Shown here one piece after another: positions 43,598 through 52,455 of a stretch of DNA of 64,000 nt. The DNA lies in contig CAYUZU010000004.1 in assembly GCA_964448675.1 (NCBI GenBank), forward strand, positions 1 to 64,000. The letters run 5' to 3'. The position numbers were made by a program, and so were the translations under genes. Below the pieces are notes generated by a model. It worked only from the letters and a program-made list of their open reading frames with translations. It did not search any database and was not told where the DNA came from. Position 1 is the first letter of the stretch. Every line of letters starts with the position of its first letter. The DNA is from CAYUZU01 sp964448675 (GTDB taxonomy: Bacteria > Planctomycetota > Phycisphaerae > UBA1845 > Fen-1342).

Positions 43598-44897
43598 GCT
43601 GCTCACGCTCGCGCAGGCCGACGGCAGCCTCATCACGATGCAGGAGCGGCTGCTGTTCCCGCTGCAAACCTATCCGATGCAGCTGGTGTGCAGCATGCTG
43701 ATCGGGGCCGTGCTGGGCCTGCTCGGCTGCTTTGTCGTGCTGCGGCGGATGGCGCTGATTGGCGACGCGATCTCGCACGCGGTGCTGCCCGGTGTGGTGA
43801 TCGCGTTCCTGTTGCTCAGCACCGGCATCCTGGGGTTGTTCAGCGGCGCGCTGGTCGCGGGCATCGTGACCGCCATCGCGATCAACCTCGTTACGCGCTT
43901 CAGCCGCGTGCAGGAAGACTCGGCCATCGGCATCGTGTTTACCGCGATGTTCGCCCTGGGCATTATCCTGATCAGTCGCCTGCCCGCCGGCGTGCACTTC
44001 GACATGAAGTGTTTCCTGTTCGGCGATCCGCTGGCCGTGCAGCGGCAGGACCTGATCGGCGTGATGATCATTGCCCCGATCGTCACGCTCGTCATCGTGC
44101 TGCTGTTTCATCCGCTCAAGCTGCTGAGCTTCGATCCGATGCTGACGCGCACCATGGGGTTCAACGCCGACGCGCTGCACTACACGCTCATGATTCTGCT
44201 GGCGGCGACGATCGTCGCCGCGCTGCGCAGCGTCGGCGTCATCATGGCGGTGGCGATGCTCATCACGCCCGCGGCGTTCGCCTACCAGATCACGAATCGG
44301 CTGTCGACCATGCTGCTGGTCGCAGCGCTGGCGGGCGCCGGGGCCGCGGGCGTGGGCATGTTCCTGTCATTCCTGACGAACGATCCTTCGGGGCCGGTGA
44401 TGGTGCTGGTCGCGACGGCGCTGTTCCTGCTGGCGATGGCGTTCGGCCCGCAGCGCGGCTTCGTGACCGAGTGGTTGCGGCGCCGCCGCATTCGGGCGCA
44501 CATTGTCGAAGAGGACGTGCTGAAGGCGCTGGGGCGCGGTGCGTTGCTCGCGCCCGCGCGCGACGTGGACCTGGCCCGCTCGCTCGCGCCCACTCCGGCC
44601 GGACAGGTGCAAGCGGCGTTTCGGCGACTGTCGCGCGACGGCCTGGTCGCCGGGGACCTCGCGCACCCCACCCTGACCAGCGCCGGCCGGAGTCGCGCGC
44701 TGGAGATGGTGCGGTCGCACCGGCTGTGGGAGACATACCTGGCGTATCACGACGTCGACGCGGCCTACGTGCACGACGAGGCGGAGCGGCTCGAGCACGC
44801 GCATGACGTGGCGGAGGAGCTGGCGGTGTCCCTGGGGGAGCCCACGTCGGACCCGCACGGCCAGCCGATCCCGCGGCGACTCGAGGACGAGCGCTGA
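43587..44897 (+). CDS. metal ABC permease fused to a DtxR/MntR-like regulator domain
   Basis: Residues about 1-292 are an ABC-3 family permease with eight or nine helices (LVCSMLIGAVLGLLGCFVVL, ALIGDAISHAVLPGVV, AVAMLITPAAFAYQI). Residues about 300-436 form a complete DtxR/MntR-type module: winged helix (EDVLKALGRGALLAPARDVD, FRRLSRDGLVAGD, LTSAGRSRALEMVRSH) and dimerisation/metal-binding helix. Candidate metal ligands are His378, Glu400, Glu403 and His404 in HDEAERLEH. A transporter thus carries its own metal-sensing DNA-binding-like domain on the cytoplasmic side. It may regulate its operon from the membrane or gate transport; neither is shown. It ends the operon. Confidence 0.88.
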   Translation: MFIELLTLAQADGSLITMQERLLFPLQTYPMQLVCSMLIGAVLGLLGCFVVLRRMALIGDAISHAVLPGVVIAFLLLSTGILGLFSGALVAGIVTAIAINLVTRFSRVQEDSAIGIVFTAMFALGIILISRLPAGVHFDMKCFLFGDPLAVQRQDLIGVMIIAPIVTLVIVLLFHPLKLLSFDPMLTRTMGFNADALHYTLMILLAATIVAALRSVGVIMAVAMLITPAAFAYQITNRLSTMLLVAALAGAGAAGVGMFLSFLTNDPSGPVMVLVATALFLLAMAFGPQRGFVTEWLRRRRIRAHIVEEDVLKALGRGALLAPARDVDLARSLAPTPAGQVQAAFRRLSRDGLVAGDLAHPTLTSAGRSRALEMVRSHRLWETYLAYHDVDAAYVHDEAERLEHAHDVAEELAVSLGEPTSDPHGQPIPRRLEDER

Positions 44898-44943
44898 CGG
44901 CATCCGGCGCCGCCGCGCGAGATGCACGGTCAAAGCGCCTTGT

Positions 44944-45924
44944 CTACTGTCGGGCGAGATCGCGCGCGAGTGCCTCCCCCCAACGCGCGTAGGCCCACAG
45001 GTACTGGGTCGGGTCGCGCAGCACGAGTTGTTCCAGACCCGCCAGGTAGGCGTCCGTGATCACGCCCACCGGATCGGCCGCGTCGTCCCAGCGCGACGGT
45101 TTGATCACGTCAGTCACTTCGATTGCGAACTGGAAGCGCCGGTGAATGCGGCGGATTCCGGCCACGACCACATCTGCTCGATGCCGCACCGCGAGGATCC
45201 CGACTGTCGGCAGCGCGAGTGTCGGGAGCCCAAGGAACGTCGCGGGCAGGCCGCGGTGTTCGGCGTGGTGGTCGGCGACGATGGCAATGGTACCCCCGTC
45301 GTCCAGCACTGCGGGCAGGCGTTGCAGGGCCTGCTCAACCGGCACGAGCTCACAGCCGCCGCGGGCGCGAACGCGGCGGCGGAACGTGTCGAAGCGGGTG
45401 TTGCGATGGGCACGGTAAAGCGCGGCCGCCGTCACGCCGTTGAAGCCAAGGAAGAGCGGCAGCAGGTCGTACGAACCGTAATAGGCCGTCAGCAGGATGG
45501 TCGGCTGGCGGCGTCGCTGGGCATCGCGCAGTTCCTGGCGGCGGTCATCCGGGATGCGGCCGCCGTAGCGGTGGTAAGTGCCGGGGTGGAGCAGGCGGTC
45601 GGCAAGGAGCAGGTCGGTGAGGTTCCAGACGCGCTGAACCCAGGATTGCGCCGCGATCGCGGGGATACGGCCGGGCGGGACACGGTCGTGCAGGGCGGCG
45701 CGGCATTGGGCCTCGGCCCGCTGACGCAACGGCGTGAGCAGGCGGTACATGGCACGGGCCGCGAGGGCCGTGATGGCATACGCCACGCGCGGTCCCGTCG
45801 CCGCAAAGAGCACGCCCAGCAGGCGCCGTTGGATGTCATTCAATAGGAGAACCGCGGACCCGCAAGAGCGGCGGGCCCCGCCTCCCTGGGGATACAGCCG
45901 AGCTATGCGTTCATGTCCTTCCAT
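44944..45924 (-). CDS. LpxL/HtrB-like acyltransferase with altered catalytic box
   Basis: A 326-residue membrane-associated acyltransferase homologue. The family layout is visible (WVQRVWNLTDLLLADRLLHP, PTILLTAYYGSYDLLPLFLG, ALYRAHRNTRFDTFRRRVRARG, GGTIAIVADHHAEHRGLPATFLG, PTQYLWAYARWGE). Where LpxL has the catalytic His (GHFGNWE), this protein has Tyr in AYYGSYD, though the acidic residue is kept. The later HH in VADHHAEH could substitute or bind substrate. The start is unsure: ATG 45924 overlaps the POT gene end by 22 bp, and shorter non-ATG starts near LLLNDIQRR are possible. A second LpxL-like gene is at 5087. Confidence 0.75.
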   Translation of the reverse strand: MEGHERIARLYPQGGGARRSCGSAVLLLNDIQRRLLGVLFAATGPRVAYAITALAARAMYRLLTPLRQRAEAQCRAALHDRVPPGRIPAIAAQSWVQRVWNLTDLLLADRLLHPGTYHRYGGRIPDDRRQELRDAQRRRQPTILLTAYYGSYDLLPLFLGFNGVTAAALYRAHRNTRFDTFRRRVRARGGCELVPVEQALQRLPAVLDDGGTIAIVADHHAEHRGLPATFLGLPTLALPTVGILAVRHRADVVVAGIRRIHRRFQFAIEVTDVIKPSRWDDAADPVGVITDAYLAGLEQLVLRDPTQYLWAYARWGEALARDLARQ

Positions 45925-48620
45925 CGCTTGGCCATCTGGCCGAACACGCCGAGGGCGATCGAGGCGATCACGCCAATGACAGCGAACGGCACCCACACGT
46001 GATACTGCGGGTCGTATTTCTCCCACAGCATCTGCGTGGCCCGCTGGCCGGCGCGGTTGATCTCGGCGGCCGCCTGGGCGCGGGCCTCCGACGGGTTCAG
46101 CCGCAACAGGGCGGGAATCTGATCGGGCGCGGCCGCCCAGTCCTTGGCGCCGAGGGCGGCTTTGACGAGTGCCTTGTCCTGGGAGATGTCATCGACGGTC
46201 ACGTCGCGGCCGGCGGCTTCGCGCGCCGCCGCCAGCGCCTGCTCGTCATCGCCAATGAGCTCTTCGAGCAGGGCCGCATCGTAGCGCCAGTCGTGCAGCT
46301 CGATCGCCTTGATGCGCACATGATCCTGCCTGATGAGATAGACGTAGAACTTGTCGACGAACGTACGGCCGGGAATGTTCTCGTCAATGAGCGTCTGCTC
46401 GAGCTCGTCGAGCGGCACGCCCATGCCGACCGTGATCGCGTCGAACGCCTTGGTGCGGCCAATGCCGAGCTTGGCGGGAATGTCCTCGGTGGGGTCGTCG
46501 ATCTCGAGCTCCTCGACCGCGTCCCGCACGCGGTAGGTCTCCTGCGCGACGTATTCCAGCGCGAGATTGTTCACGACCTCCGCGTTCGCGCCGTAGTCAC
46601 CCCAGAGGCGCTCGATGATCTGTGCCACGTCGAGCGGATCGGCGCGGCCCGCGTTGGTGCGCTGGCGTACGTCAATCAGCACCTCCACCCGCTGCACCCC
46701 GGTCCAGTCCGTAAGCTTGTGCACATAGCGTGCCAGCACGTCGACCGCGGGCGCCACTTCGCCACCTTCGATCCGGTCGGCCAGCGCGCGCAGCGACGCC
46801 GGCGTCACGTCGTCCCCCGCCTGCGTGGTCGGGGCGGTCGCGGCCTGCGTCGCCGGCGGGAGGTCGACGTCTGCGTCGTCCGGCGTCTCGGCAAGGCGAT
46901 CGGCCAGGGCCCGCAGCTCGCCTGCAACACCCTCGGCCACCCGTTCGCGATACGCCTCCTCCTGGGCCAGGTGAATCAGGCCAAGGTTGATGATCTGCCC
47001 CTTGTCGTAGCGGAAGACCTGCTGGAGGGTCGCCGCGGCCTCCTGCGGCGGCATTTCCAGGCTGTCGGCGGCGTACGTGAAGATCTGGTCGCGCGTGGCG
47101 TCGAGCAGGTCGGGGATCCTGCCCAGCGCGTCGCTCCAGTCGCTGCCGTGGGCGGCGCGGGCGAGCAGAGCGGGCCGCTGGCCCATCTCCTTGAGGCACA
47201 GCGTGGCTTTCTCGCCATAACTGCCGTAGACAATACCCGCAATCATCGAGCCAATGCCGACGCCCACGCCGACAGGGATGTTGACGTAGCCGAGGTACAG
47301 GCCCTTCTTGCCTGGCGGCGCGATCAGGCCCAGGTATTCGTTCTTCTTGGGGCCGACGAGCATCTCACCGAGCGAGAACAGCAGGATGCCGAGCAGCAGG
47401 ATCCAGCCGTTGCCGGTCAGGCCGGCGAGGATCAGGCCGGCCGTGACGACCAGCATACCCATGAACATGGCCGACAGGGTCGGCAGCTTGCGCACGCTCC
47501 AGGAAATCGGCACCATCAGGAATACGATCAACAGCGCATTGAGCGAGAGCAGCACCTGCTGGGCGACGCGGACCTGCCCGCGGTCGCTGTACTCACGGAA
47601 GCTGTCGATCGGGATGTGCTGGGCGACCATGGAGCTGTCGACCCAGTCCTCGATGAAGTTCGGCTGGAGGTCCCAGAGTTGGTACATGACCAGCCAGAAG
47701 CAGGACATGATCAGCAGCCAGATCGGCAACCGCACCTGCCAGGTGAACACGCCACCACGAAGCCACGTCGCCAGCAGCACGCCCCCCAGCAGCAGCGCGA
47801 TGCCGGCCGAGGCCATGTTGCCGGAAGCGTACGACTTGGACATGACGATCAGGGCCAAGCCGATGATCGCGCCGGCGATGCCGAGCGGGCCGCGAATCGG
47901 GTGCAGCCGGCCGTCGATGAACCAGAACGGCCAGACGTTGGCGATGGTGCGCGAGAAGACCTGGATGGGGTTCTCTTTCTTGCTGGCACCGGACGGCACA
48001 TCCTTGTAGGTGAACAGCAGGATGTAATTCATCGCGGTGAAGCCGGCGCAGGCCAGGAACATCGTACGCCAGCCCTCGACGTCGTGGGCACCGAGCAGAA
48101 ACGGCGAGATGTAGTGGCCGATGACCGAGCCGAAGTTGACCACCATGTAGAAGATGCCCCAGCCGACCGAGGCGTTGGCCTTGTTGAGGTTGTGGGCCAG
48201 CGTCGCCTGGAGGCTCGGTTTGAAGAACGCCGTCCCGATGGCCAGCACGATGATGCCGGAAAAGAACCCGTAGTAGCTGTGCATGAAGGCCATCATCAGA
48301 TAGCCGATCATGTTGAGCGTGATGGAGAAGAAGAGCGTCTTCTTGTAGCCGTAGCGGTCGGCGTAGCCGCCGGTGAACATGGGCAGGAACGACTGGAAGA
48401 TCGCCCACCACATGTAGATCCAGCCCTTGGTTTCCTGCGTGAGGTGCAGGCCGCCGGGGTCGGACGCCTGCGCGATGTAAATCGGGGCGATGGGGCGCAG
48501 CGTGTAATACGCCAGCCGCTCCCACATTTCGATGATGTTGCAGTTCCAGAATCGCCAGCCGAAAGCTGAGCCTTGCGGCTCGGTGGTTTCCGCCGCAGGG
48601 GGGGTCTTGCTGTCCGACAT
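45903..48620 (-). CDS. POT/PTR-family peptide transporter with large inserted soluble domain
   Basis: Residues about 20-465 form a major-facilitator POT core with the proton-coupling signature EMWERLAYY, GGYADRYGYKKT and many membrane helices. The last helix (YHVWVPFAVIGVIASIALGVF) comes only at about 872. Between them, residues about 465-870 form a hydrophilic domain with no recognised family, not present in ordinary POT proteins of about 500 residues. The insertion has repeated short segments (DWSDALGRIPDLLDAT and DWAAAPDQIPALLRLN) and an Ala/Thr-rich hinge (TQAATAPTTQAGDD). Depending on helix count the insertion faces the periplasm. Start ATG 48620. Substrate unknown. Confidence 0.85.
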   Translation of the reverse strand: MSDSKTPPAAETTEPQGSAFGWRFWNCNIIEMWERLAYYTLRPIAPIYIAQASDPGGLHLTQETKGWIYMWWAIFQSFLPMFTGGYADRYGYKKTLFFSITLNMIGYLMMAFMHSYYGFFSGIIVLAIGTAFFKPSLQATLAHNLNKANASVGWGIFYMVVNFGSVIGHYISPFLLGAHDVEGWRTMFLACAGFTAMNYILLFTYKDVPSGASKKENPIQVFSRTIANVWPFWFIDGRLHPIRGPLGIAGAIIGLALIVMSKSYASGNMASAGIALLLGGVLLATWLRGGVFTWQVRLPIWLLIMSCFWLVMYQLWDLQPNFIEDWVDSSMVAQHIPIDSFREYSDRGQVRVAQQVLLSLNALLIVFLMVPISWSVRKLPTLSAMFMGMLVVTAGLILAGLTGNGWILLLGILLFSLGEMLVGPKKNEYLGLIAPPGKKGLYLGYVNIPVGVGVGIGSMIAGIVYGSYGEKATLCLKEMGQRPALLARAAHGSDWSDALGRIPDLLDATRDQIFTYAADSLEMPPQEAAATLQQVFRYDKGQIINLGLIHLAQEEAYRERVAEGVAGELRALADRLAETPDDADVDLPPATQAATAPTTQAGDDVTPASLRALADRIEGGEVAPAVDVLARYVHKLTDWTGVQRVEVLIDVRQRTNAGRADPLDVAQIIERLWGDYGANAEVVNNLALEYVAQETYRVRDAVEELEIDDPTEDIPAKLGIGRTKAFDAITVGMGVPLDELEQTLIDENIPGRTFVDKFYVYLIRQDHVRIKAIELHDWRYDAALLEELIGDDEQALAAAREAAGRDVTVDDISQDKALVKAALGAKDWAAAPDQIPALLRLNPSEARAQAAAEINRAGQRATQMLWEKYDPQYHVWVPFAVIGVIASIALGVFGQMAKRWKDMNA

Positions 48621-48736
48621 GATCTCTCCCGGACCGGGTTTTCAGATGGTGATTGCACAGAAGCCGTGCTGTCGGCGGGAGACTAAACGGGATCGGGAGT
48701 GGCGGCAAGGTGCCGCCGCCAGCAGCGCGGCGTGCG

Positions 48737-50086
48737 TCAATCGGCTCCGCGCCGGCGGGCGGACCGCCAGGCGTAGTAGGTCGGTACGCCGGCCGCCAGC
48801 AGCGCCATCCAGGGCAGCGTCTCGCCCGGCGATTCCAGGATGCTCACGACCGTCATGAAGGCGGCGACCAGCACGAACACCGCCGGCACGACCGGGTAAC
48901 CCCAGCAGCGATAGGGGCGGGACATTCCCGGCTCGCGTTTGCGCAGAATGAAGATGGCCACTCCCGCCATGCCGTAGAAAATCCACAGCGTGAAAATGAA
49001 CGTCTCGATCAGCCGATCGAAGGTCTCGAGCCAGAAGGTCACGACGCACGAGAGGACGCAGATCAACCCGAGTGCGACCGCGGGCGTCTGGAAGCGCGGA
49101 TGCACCCGGCTGACGAAGTCGAACAGTAGCCGGTCGCGCGACTGGGCGAACACCACGCGTGATCCGACGATGATCGAGGCGTGAGCGGCGCCGAGCGTGG
49201 AGATGATGATCATCACCGTCACGATCGTGCCGCCGACCGGGCCGACCAGTCGCTCCAGCACCAGTGGGGCGACGGTTTCGGTCTGTGCCATCTCGCCGAG
49301 CGGCACCAATGCGATGTAGGCGGCGTTGACCGCGACATACAGCAGCATCATGCCCACGTTGCCCAGCAGGAAGATGCGTGGAATGCGGCGTTGCGGCTCG
49401 GTGATTTCCTCCGCGACGGCCGCGGTGTCGCTCCAGCCGTCGTAGGTCCACATGACGGCAGCCATGACGGGAGCCAGCGCCCACAGCAGTGGTTTGGGGG
49501 CTGCGACGGCGGTGAAGTGCCCCGCCGAGCCCTTCATCAGGGCGATCGGCAGCACGACGATCGCGACCAGGGCCAGCACCTTGATCGCGGTGAGGAAGAC
49601 GGCGACGCCGGCCCCCTTCTTCATGCCGCTGATATTGATGGCGGTGAGGGCGACGACGATGAGGCACGTGATGATGCGGTGATCCAATAGGGGAGCGCGC
49701 TGTCGGACGTCGGGCTCGATCAGTTCGAGAATGTGCTGCGAGCACACCGTCGTAATGCCGGCCACTGCCGTCGGCTGCACCAGCAGCAGGTAGACCCAGC
49801 CGAATACGAACGCGACCATCGGCCCGTAGCCTTTGTGCAGATAGACGTACAGGCCGCCGGAACTGGGGTACATCGTCGCCAGCTCGGCGAAGGTGAGGGC
49901 GCCGAAGAGAGCGACGAGGCCGCCGGTGGCCCAGAAGGCGAGGATCAGGGCGGGGTTGCCGAGGTTGTTGGCGATATCGGTCGGAGTGCGGAAGATACCG
50001 CTGCCGATCATGACGCCGATCATGATCGCGGCGCCGCCCCAGACGCCGATCTTGCGCGGCAGCGTATTGTCAGTGGCGTCGTTCAT
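48737..50086 (-). CDS. APC-family amino-acid/polyamine transporter
   Basis: A 449-residue secondary transporter with about twelve helices. The APC signature GVMIGSGIFRTPTDIANNLG at the first helix is clear, followed by PSSGGLYVYLHKGYGPMVAF and MWTYDGWSDTAAVAEEI, a pattern of L-type/heteromeric amino-acid exchangers. ATG 50086 begins MNDATDNTLPRKIG directly before the core; the frame opens earlier but that part is unsupported. It lies upstream of the POT gene on the same strand with a 116-bp gap. Substrate not predictable beyond amino acids. Confidence 0.88.
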   Translation of the reverse strand: MNDATDNTLPRKIGVWGGAAIMIGVMIGSGIFRTPTDIANNLGNPALILAFWATGGLVALFGALTFAELATMYPSSGGLYVYLHKGYGPMVAFVFGWVYLLLVQPTAVAGITTVCSQHILELIEPDVRQRAPLLDHRIITCLIVVALTAINISGMKKGAGVAVFLTAIKVLALVAIVVLPIALMKGSAGHFTAVAAPKPLLWALAPVMAAVMWTYDGWSDTAAVAEEITEPQRRIPRIFLLGNVGMMLLYVAVNAAYIALVPLGEMAQTETVAPLVLERLVGPVGGTIVTVMIIISTLGAAHASIIVGSRVVFAQSRDRLLFDFVSRVHPRFQTPAVALGLICVLSCVVTFWLETFDRLIETFIFTLWIFYGMAGVAIFILRKREPGMSRPYRCWGYPVVPAVFVLVAAFMTVVSILESPGETLPWMALLAAGVPTYYAWRSARRRGAD

Positions 50087-50181
50087 TGGTGGCCCGTGAC
50101 GTGTGGTGGTGCCTGTTCGTGGCGAAAGATAACCGGATATCATCGTCGAGACCAGCGCTGCAAAGTCGGCGTCGGTCATGT

Positions 50182-50187
50182 TACAAT
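50182..50187 (+). promoter_or_regulatory. candidate -10 box (TACAAT) of the GH5 gene
   Basis: TACAAT at 50182-50187 lies 58 bp before ATG 50245; a weak CTGCAA is 18 nt upstream of it. CGGAGGAG then precedes the start. Confidence 0.35.
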
Positions 50188-50244
50188 ATGCGCAGCCGGC
50201 GCGTTGTCTCCGGCTTGAACGCTACACGGAGGAGAAGCCACCCC

Positions 50245-51996
50245 ATGCGTCGATTGCTGTGTGTCTCGCTCGTGATGGTCGCCGCGTCAGTCGTGCTGGC
50301 CACCCCACCCGATCTGGTCACGACTTGCGGCGACGAGTTTGTCCACGACGGTCAGTCGTACCGCTTCATCGGGATGAACATCCGCGGGCTGGTGCACTAC
50401 GGCGGCGGCGATGCGCTGCCTTACAGCAATCTCGGCCACATCGAAGAGAATCTCGCCGGGGCGGCGGGGTTTGGCTGTCGCGTGGCACGCGTCTTTGCCG
50501 CCAACAAGCACATCTCGCACCAGGAGGCCGTGAATCGTCTGGGCTACGCGCTCGATCGCGCCCACGCCCACGGCATCAAGCTGATCATCGCCCTGACCGA
50601 CTTCTACAATACGCCGTTCCACCCGCAGGGCGACGACGGCTACTACCAGAGCAATCCCGGGGGCTGGACCGTGCTGAATCACGCCTGGTTTGCCGGCGGC
50701 TATCAGAACAACTACCTGCCTTATGTCACCCTCGCCGTCAGCACACACAAGAACCACCCCGCGGTTTTCTCGTGGCAGCTCGGCAACGAGATCGCCGACC
50801 AGAGCAGTGCCGACACGCACGACGCATTCGTGCATGCGATGGCGGCGCACATCAAGTCGATCGACCCGCACCACATGGTCTCCATCGGCATGCTCTCGCT
50901 GGCGCACATCCCCGGCTACAGTAGCCAGCGCGGCGTCGAGCTCTACAGTGATCCGAATCTCGACTTCATCACCGCTCATCGCTACAACGACGATACCCAC
51001 CCGATCGACTTCAACGTCCGTGATCTCGTCAACAAGCCGATTGTCATCTCCGAGGCCGGCTGCCAGGTCGATCACCCGGCCGTCGGTGGTGATCGGGTTG
51101 CGTTCATGGACGAACGAATCCAGCACTTTGTGCACGCGTTGGGCGCCCGCGGCTTCATGAACTGGGGCTACCAGGCCCAGGGCTACGACATTGGCGATGG
51201 TGACAACATGTACGGCATCGACCAATACGCCCACAGCGACTACTGGCCCATGACCGACATGTACGGCACGCACGCCGGCGTGCTTAACGCATACGACGAG
51301 CCGGTCGCGCCGCGCCTGCCGCCGCGCGGCCGCAACCTGTCGCTGGATGCGGCGGCATGGCAGGCGGATTCGGTCTACGGCCCAGGCTGGGGCGGTGATC
51401 AGGCGTTTGATGGCGTGCTGTCGACCAAGTGGACCTCGACCAACGCTGCGGGCACGCACTGGCTTGCCCTGGACTTGGGCCAGACGTGGCCGCTCACGGG
51501 CATCCGCGTGCAGATGGCCGGTGCCGGCGGCGAGTGGAGTTGCTTCAACTTCGAGTTGTACACCCTGCAACTTGGATCGAGCCTCGACGGTCCGTGGACG
51601 ACGGCCTTCGACATCGACAACAGCGGCAAGCTCGACACCGTAACCTCCGTGTTCGACACGCCGACGCCCGCGCGCTATGTCCGAATTCACGTCACCGACA
51701 GCGGCCTCGATGACTACGCCCGCCTGCCGGAACTGGCGGTCATCGGCGACCCCTATCCGATCGGCGACCTCGACGGGGATGACGACGGTGACCTGGTCGA
51801 TATGTCCCTGTTACAGCGCTGCTTCAGGGGCGATGCCGCGCCCTACGCCGGGGATCTGCCCGGTTGTGACTGCGGCAATGCGAACGTCGAGCAGGGCTGC
51901 GGCGACCCGCCGACTGGCGATGTCGATTTCGCGGACTTCGCGATTCTTGGCGAGCATCTGTTAGGACCGGCGGTTTCGGTTCGTGCGGCGCGATAG
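50245..51996 (+). CDS. secreted GH5-like glycoside hydrolase with F5/8-type C domain and dockerin-like tail
   Basis: Predicted to hydrolyse a beta-linked polysaccharide such as mannan outside the cell. It has a signal peptide (MRRLLCVSLVMVAASVVLATP). The clan-A barrel follows with acid/base Glu182 in WQLGNEIADQ and nucleophile Glu270 in VISEAGCQ. Residues about 355-500 form an F5/8 type C (CBM32-like) module (GGDQAFDGVLSTKWTSTN, WLALDLGQTWPLTGIRVQM, ARYVRIHVTD). The C-terminal 75 residues hold a dockerin-like calcium segment (GDLDGDDDGDLVDMSLLQRC and GDVDFADFAILGEH), common in planctomycete secreted proteins. ATG 50245 follows CGGAGGAG. The exact GH5 subfamily is uncertain. Confidence 0.85.
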   Translation: MRRLLCVSLVMVAASVVLATPPDLVTTCGDEFVHDGQSYRFIGMNIRGLVHYGGGDALPYSNLGHIEENLAGAAGFGCRVARVFAANKHISHQEAVNRLGYALDRAHAHGIKLIIALTDFYNTPFHPQGDDGYYQSNPGGWTVLNHAWFAGGYQNNYLPYVTLAVSTHKNHPAVFSWQLGNEIADQSSADTHDAFVHAMAAHIKSIDPHHMVSIGMLSLAHIPGYSSQRGVELYSDPNLDFITAHRYNDDTHPIDFNVRDLVNKPIVISEAGCQVDHPAVGGDRVAFMDERIQHFVHALGARGFMNWGYQAQGYDIGDGDNMYGIDQYAHSDYWPMTDMYGTHAGVLNAYDEPVAPRLPPRGRNLSLDAAAWQADSVYGPGWGGDQAFDGVLSTKWTSTNAAGTHWLALDLGQTWPLTGIRVQMAGAGGEWSCFNFELYTLQLGSSLDGPWTTAFDIDNSGKLDTVTSVFDTPTPARYVRIHVTDSGLDDYARLPELAVIGDPYPIGDLDGDDDGDLVDMSLLQRCFRGDAAPYAGDLPGCDCGNANVEQGCGDPPTGDVDFADFAILGEHLLGPAVSVRAAR

Positions 51997-52000
51997 CGCG

Positions 52001-52022
52001 GCAGGGCGGGTGTCACCTGCCA
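52001..52022. repeat. GCAGGGCGGGTGTCACCTGCC dispersed repeat
   Basis: GGCAGGGCGGGTGTCACCTG then CC directly follows the GH5 gene. GGCAGG and CCTGCC can pair. It is a member of the GGGCGGGT family described at 36047. Confidence 0.4.
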
Positions 52023-52066
52023 CATCGTTTCGCCTCCAAGAGGTTCGTGCGTATAATCACGCCACG

Positions 52067-52399
52067 ATGGCGGATTCTGGCGGATTCTCTGGACAGCGAG
52101 CGGCGCATGGGCCGCGTCGGCGGGCCGCGGCGCGCGACGTGGCGCTGCTCGGGCTGGCCGTGGCGCTCATGGCGCTCGCGGTCGGGCTCTTCACCTGCCT
52201 CTCGGCGGACGGCGCCGCCCCTGATGACGAGTACATTGGCTTCCACTGCCCGGCGTGTGACCACACCTTCCGCATCAGCCACCGTGACTTCGAACGCCGC
52301 TACGACGACAACGAGGTGCGCTGGGACGACGACGGCCGCTTGTGTATTCGTTGTGAAGAATGCGGCGAGTTCACCGCCCGCCGCGGCGCGGGGAAGTGA
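52067..52399 (+). CDS. small membrane protein with zinc-ribbon-like cysteines
   Basis: Unknown function. The 110-residue protein has a basic N-terminus (GPRRRAAARD), one membrane helix (VALLGLAVALMALAVGLFTCL) and a C-terminal domain with cysteine pairs CPACDHTF and CIRCEECGEF. TATAAT at 52052-52057 ends only nine bases before ATG 52067 and there is no ribosome-binding site. If that box is real, the mRNA is nearly leaderless. It may instead belong to the GH5 transcript. Confidence 0.65.
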   Translation: MADSGGFSGQRAAHGPRRRAAARDVALLGLAVALMALAVGLFTCLSADGAAPDDEYIGFHCPACDHTFRISHRDFERRYDDNEVRWDDDGRLCIRCEECGEFTARRGAGK

Positions 52400-52455
52400 T
52401 CGGCGGGACAAGCCCCTGCCGGCGGTCCGAGCCCGCCCTATCCTCCGCCGCTTCG

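Noticed and set aside
45999..48569. An 856-codon plus-strand frame opposite the POT transporter
   Set aside because: Antisense to a gene with clear membrane helices and POT motifs. It is His/Arg/Val-rich with no recognisable domain and no ribosome-binding site.
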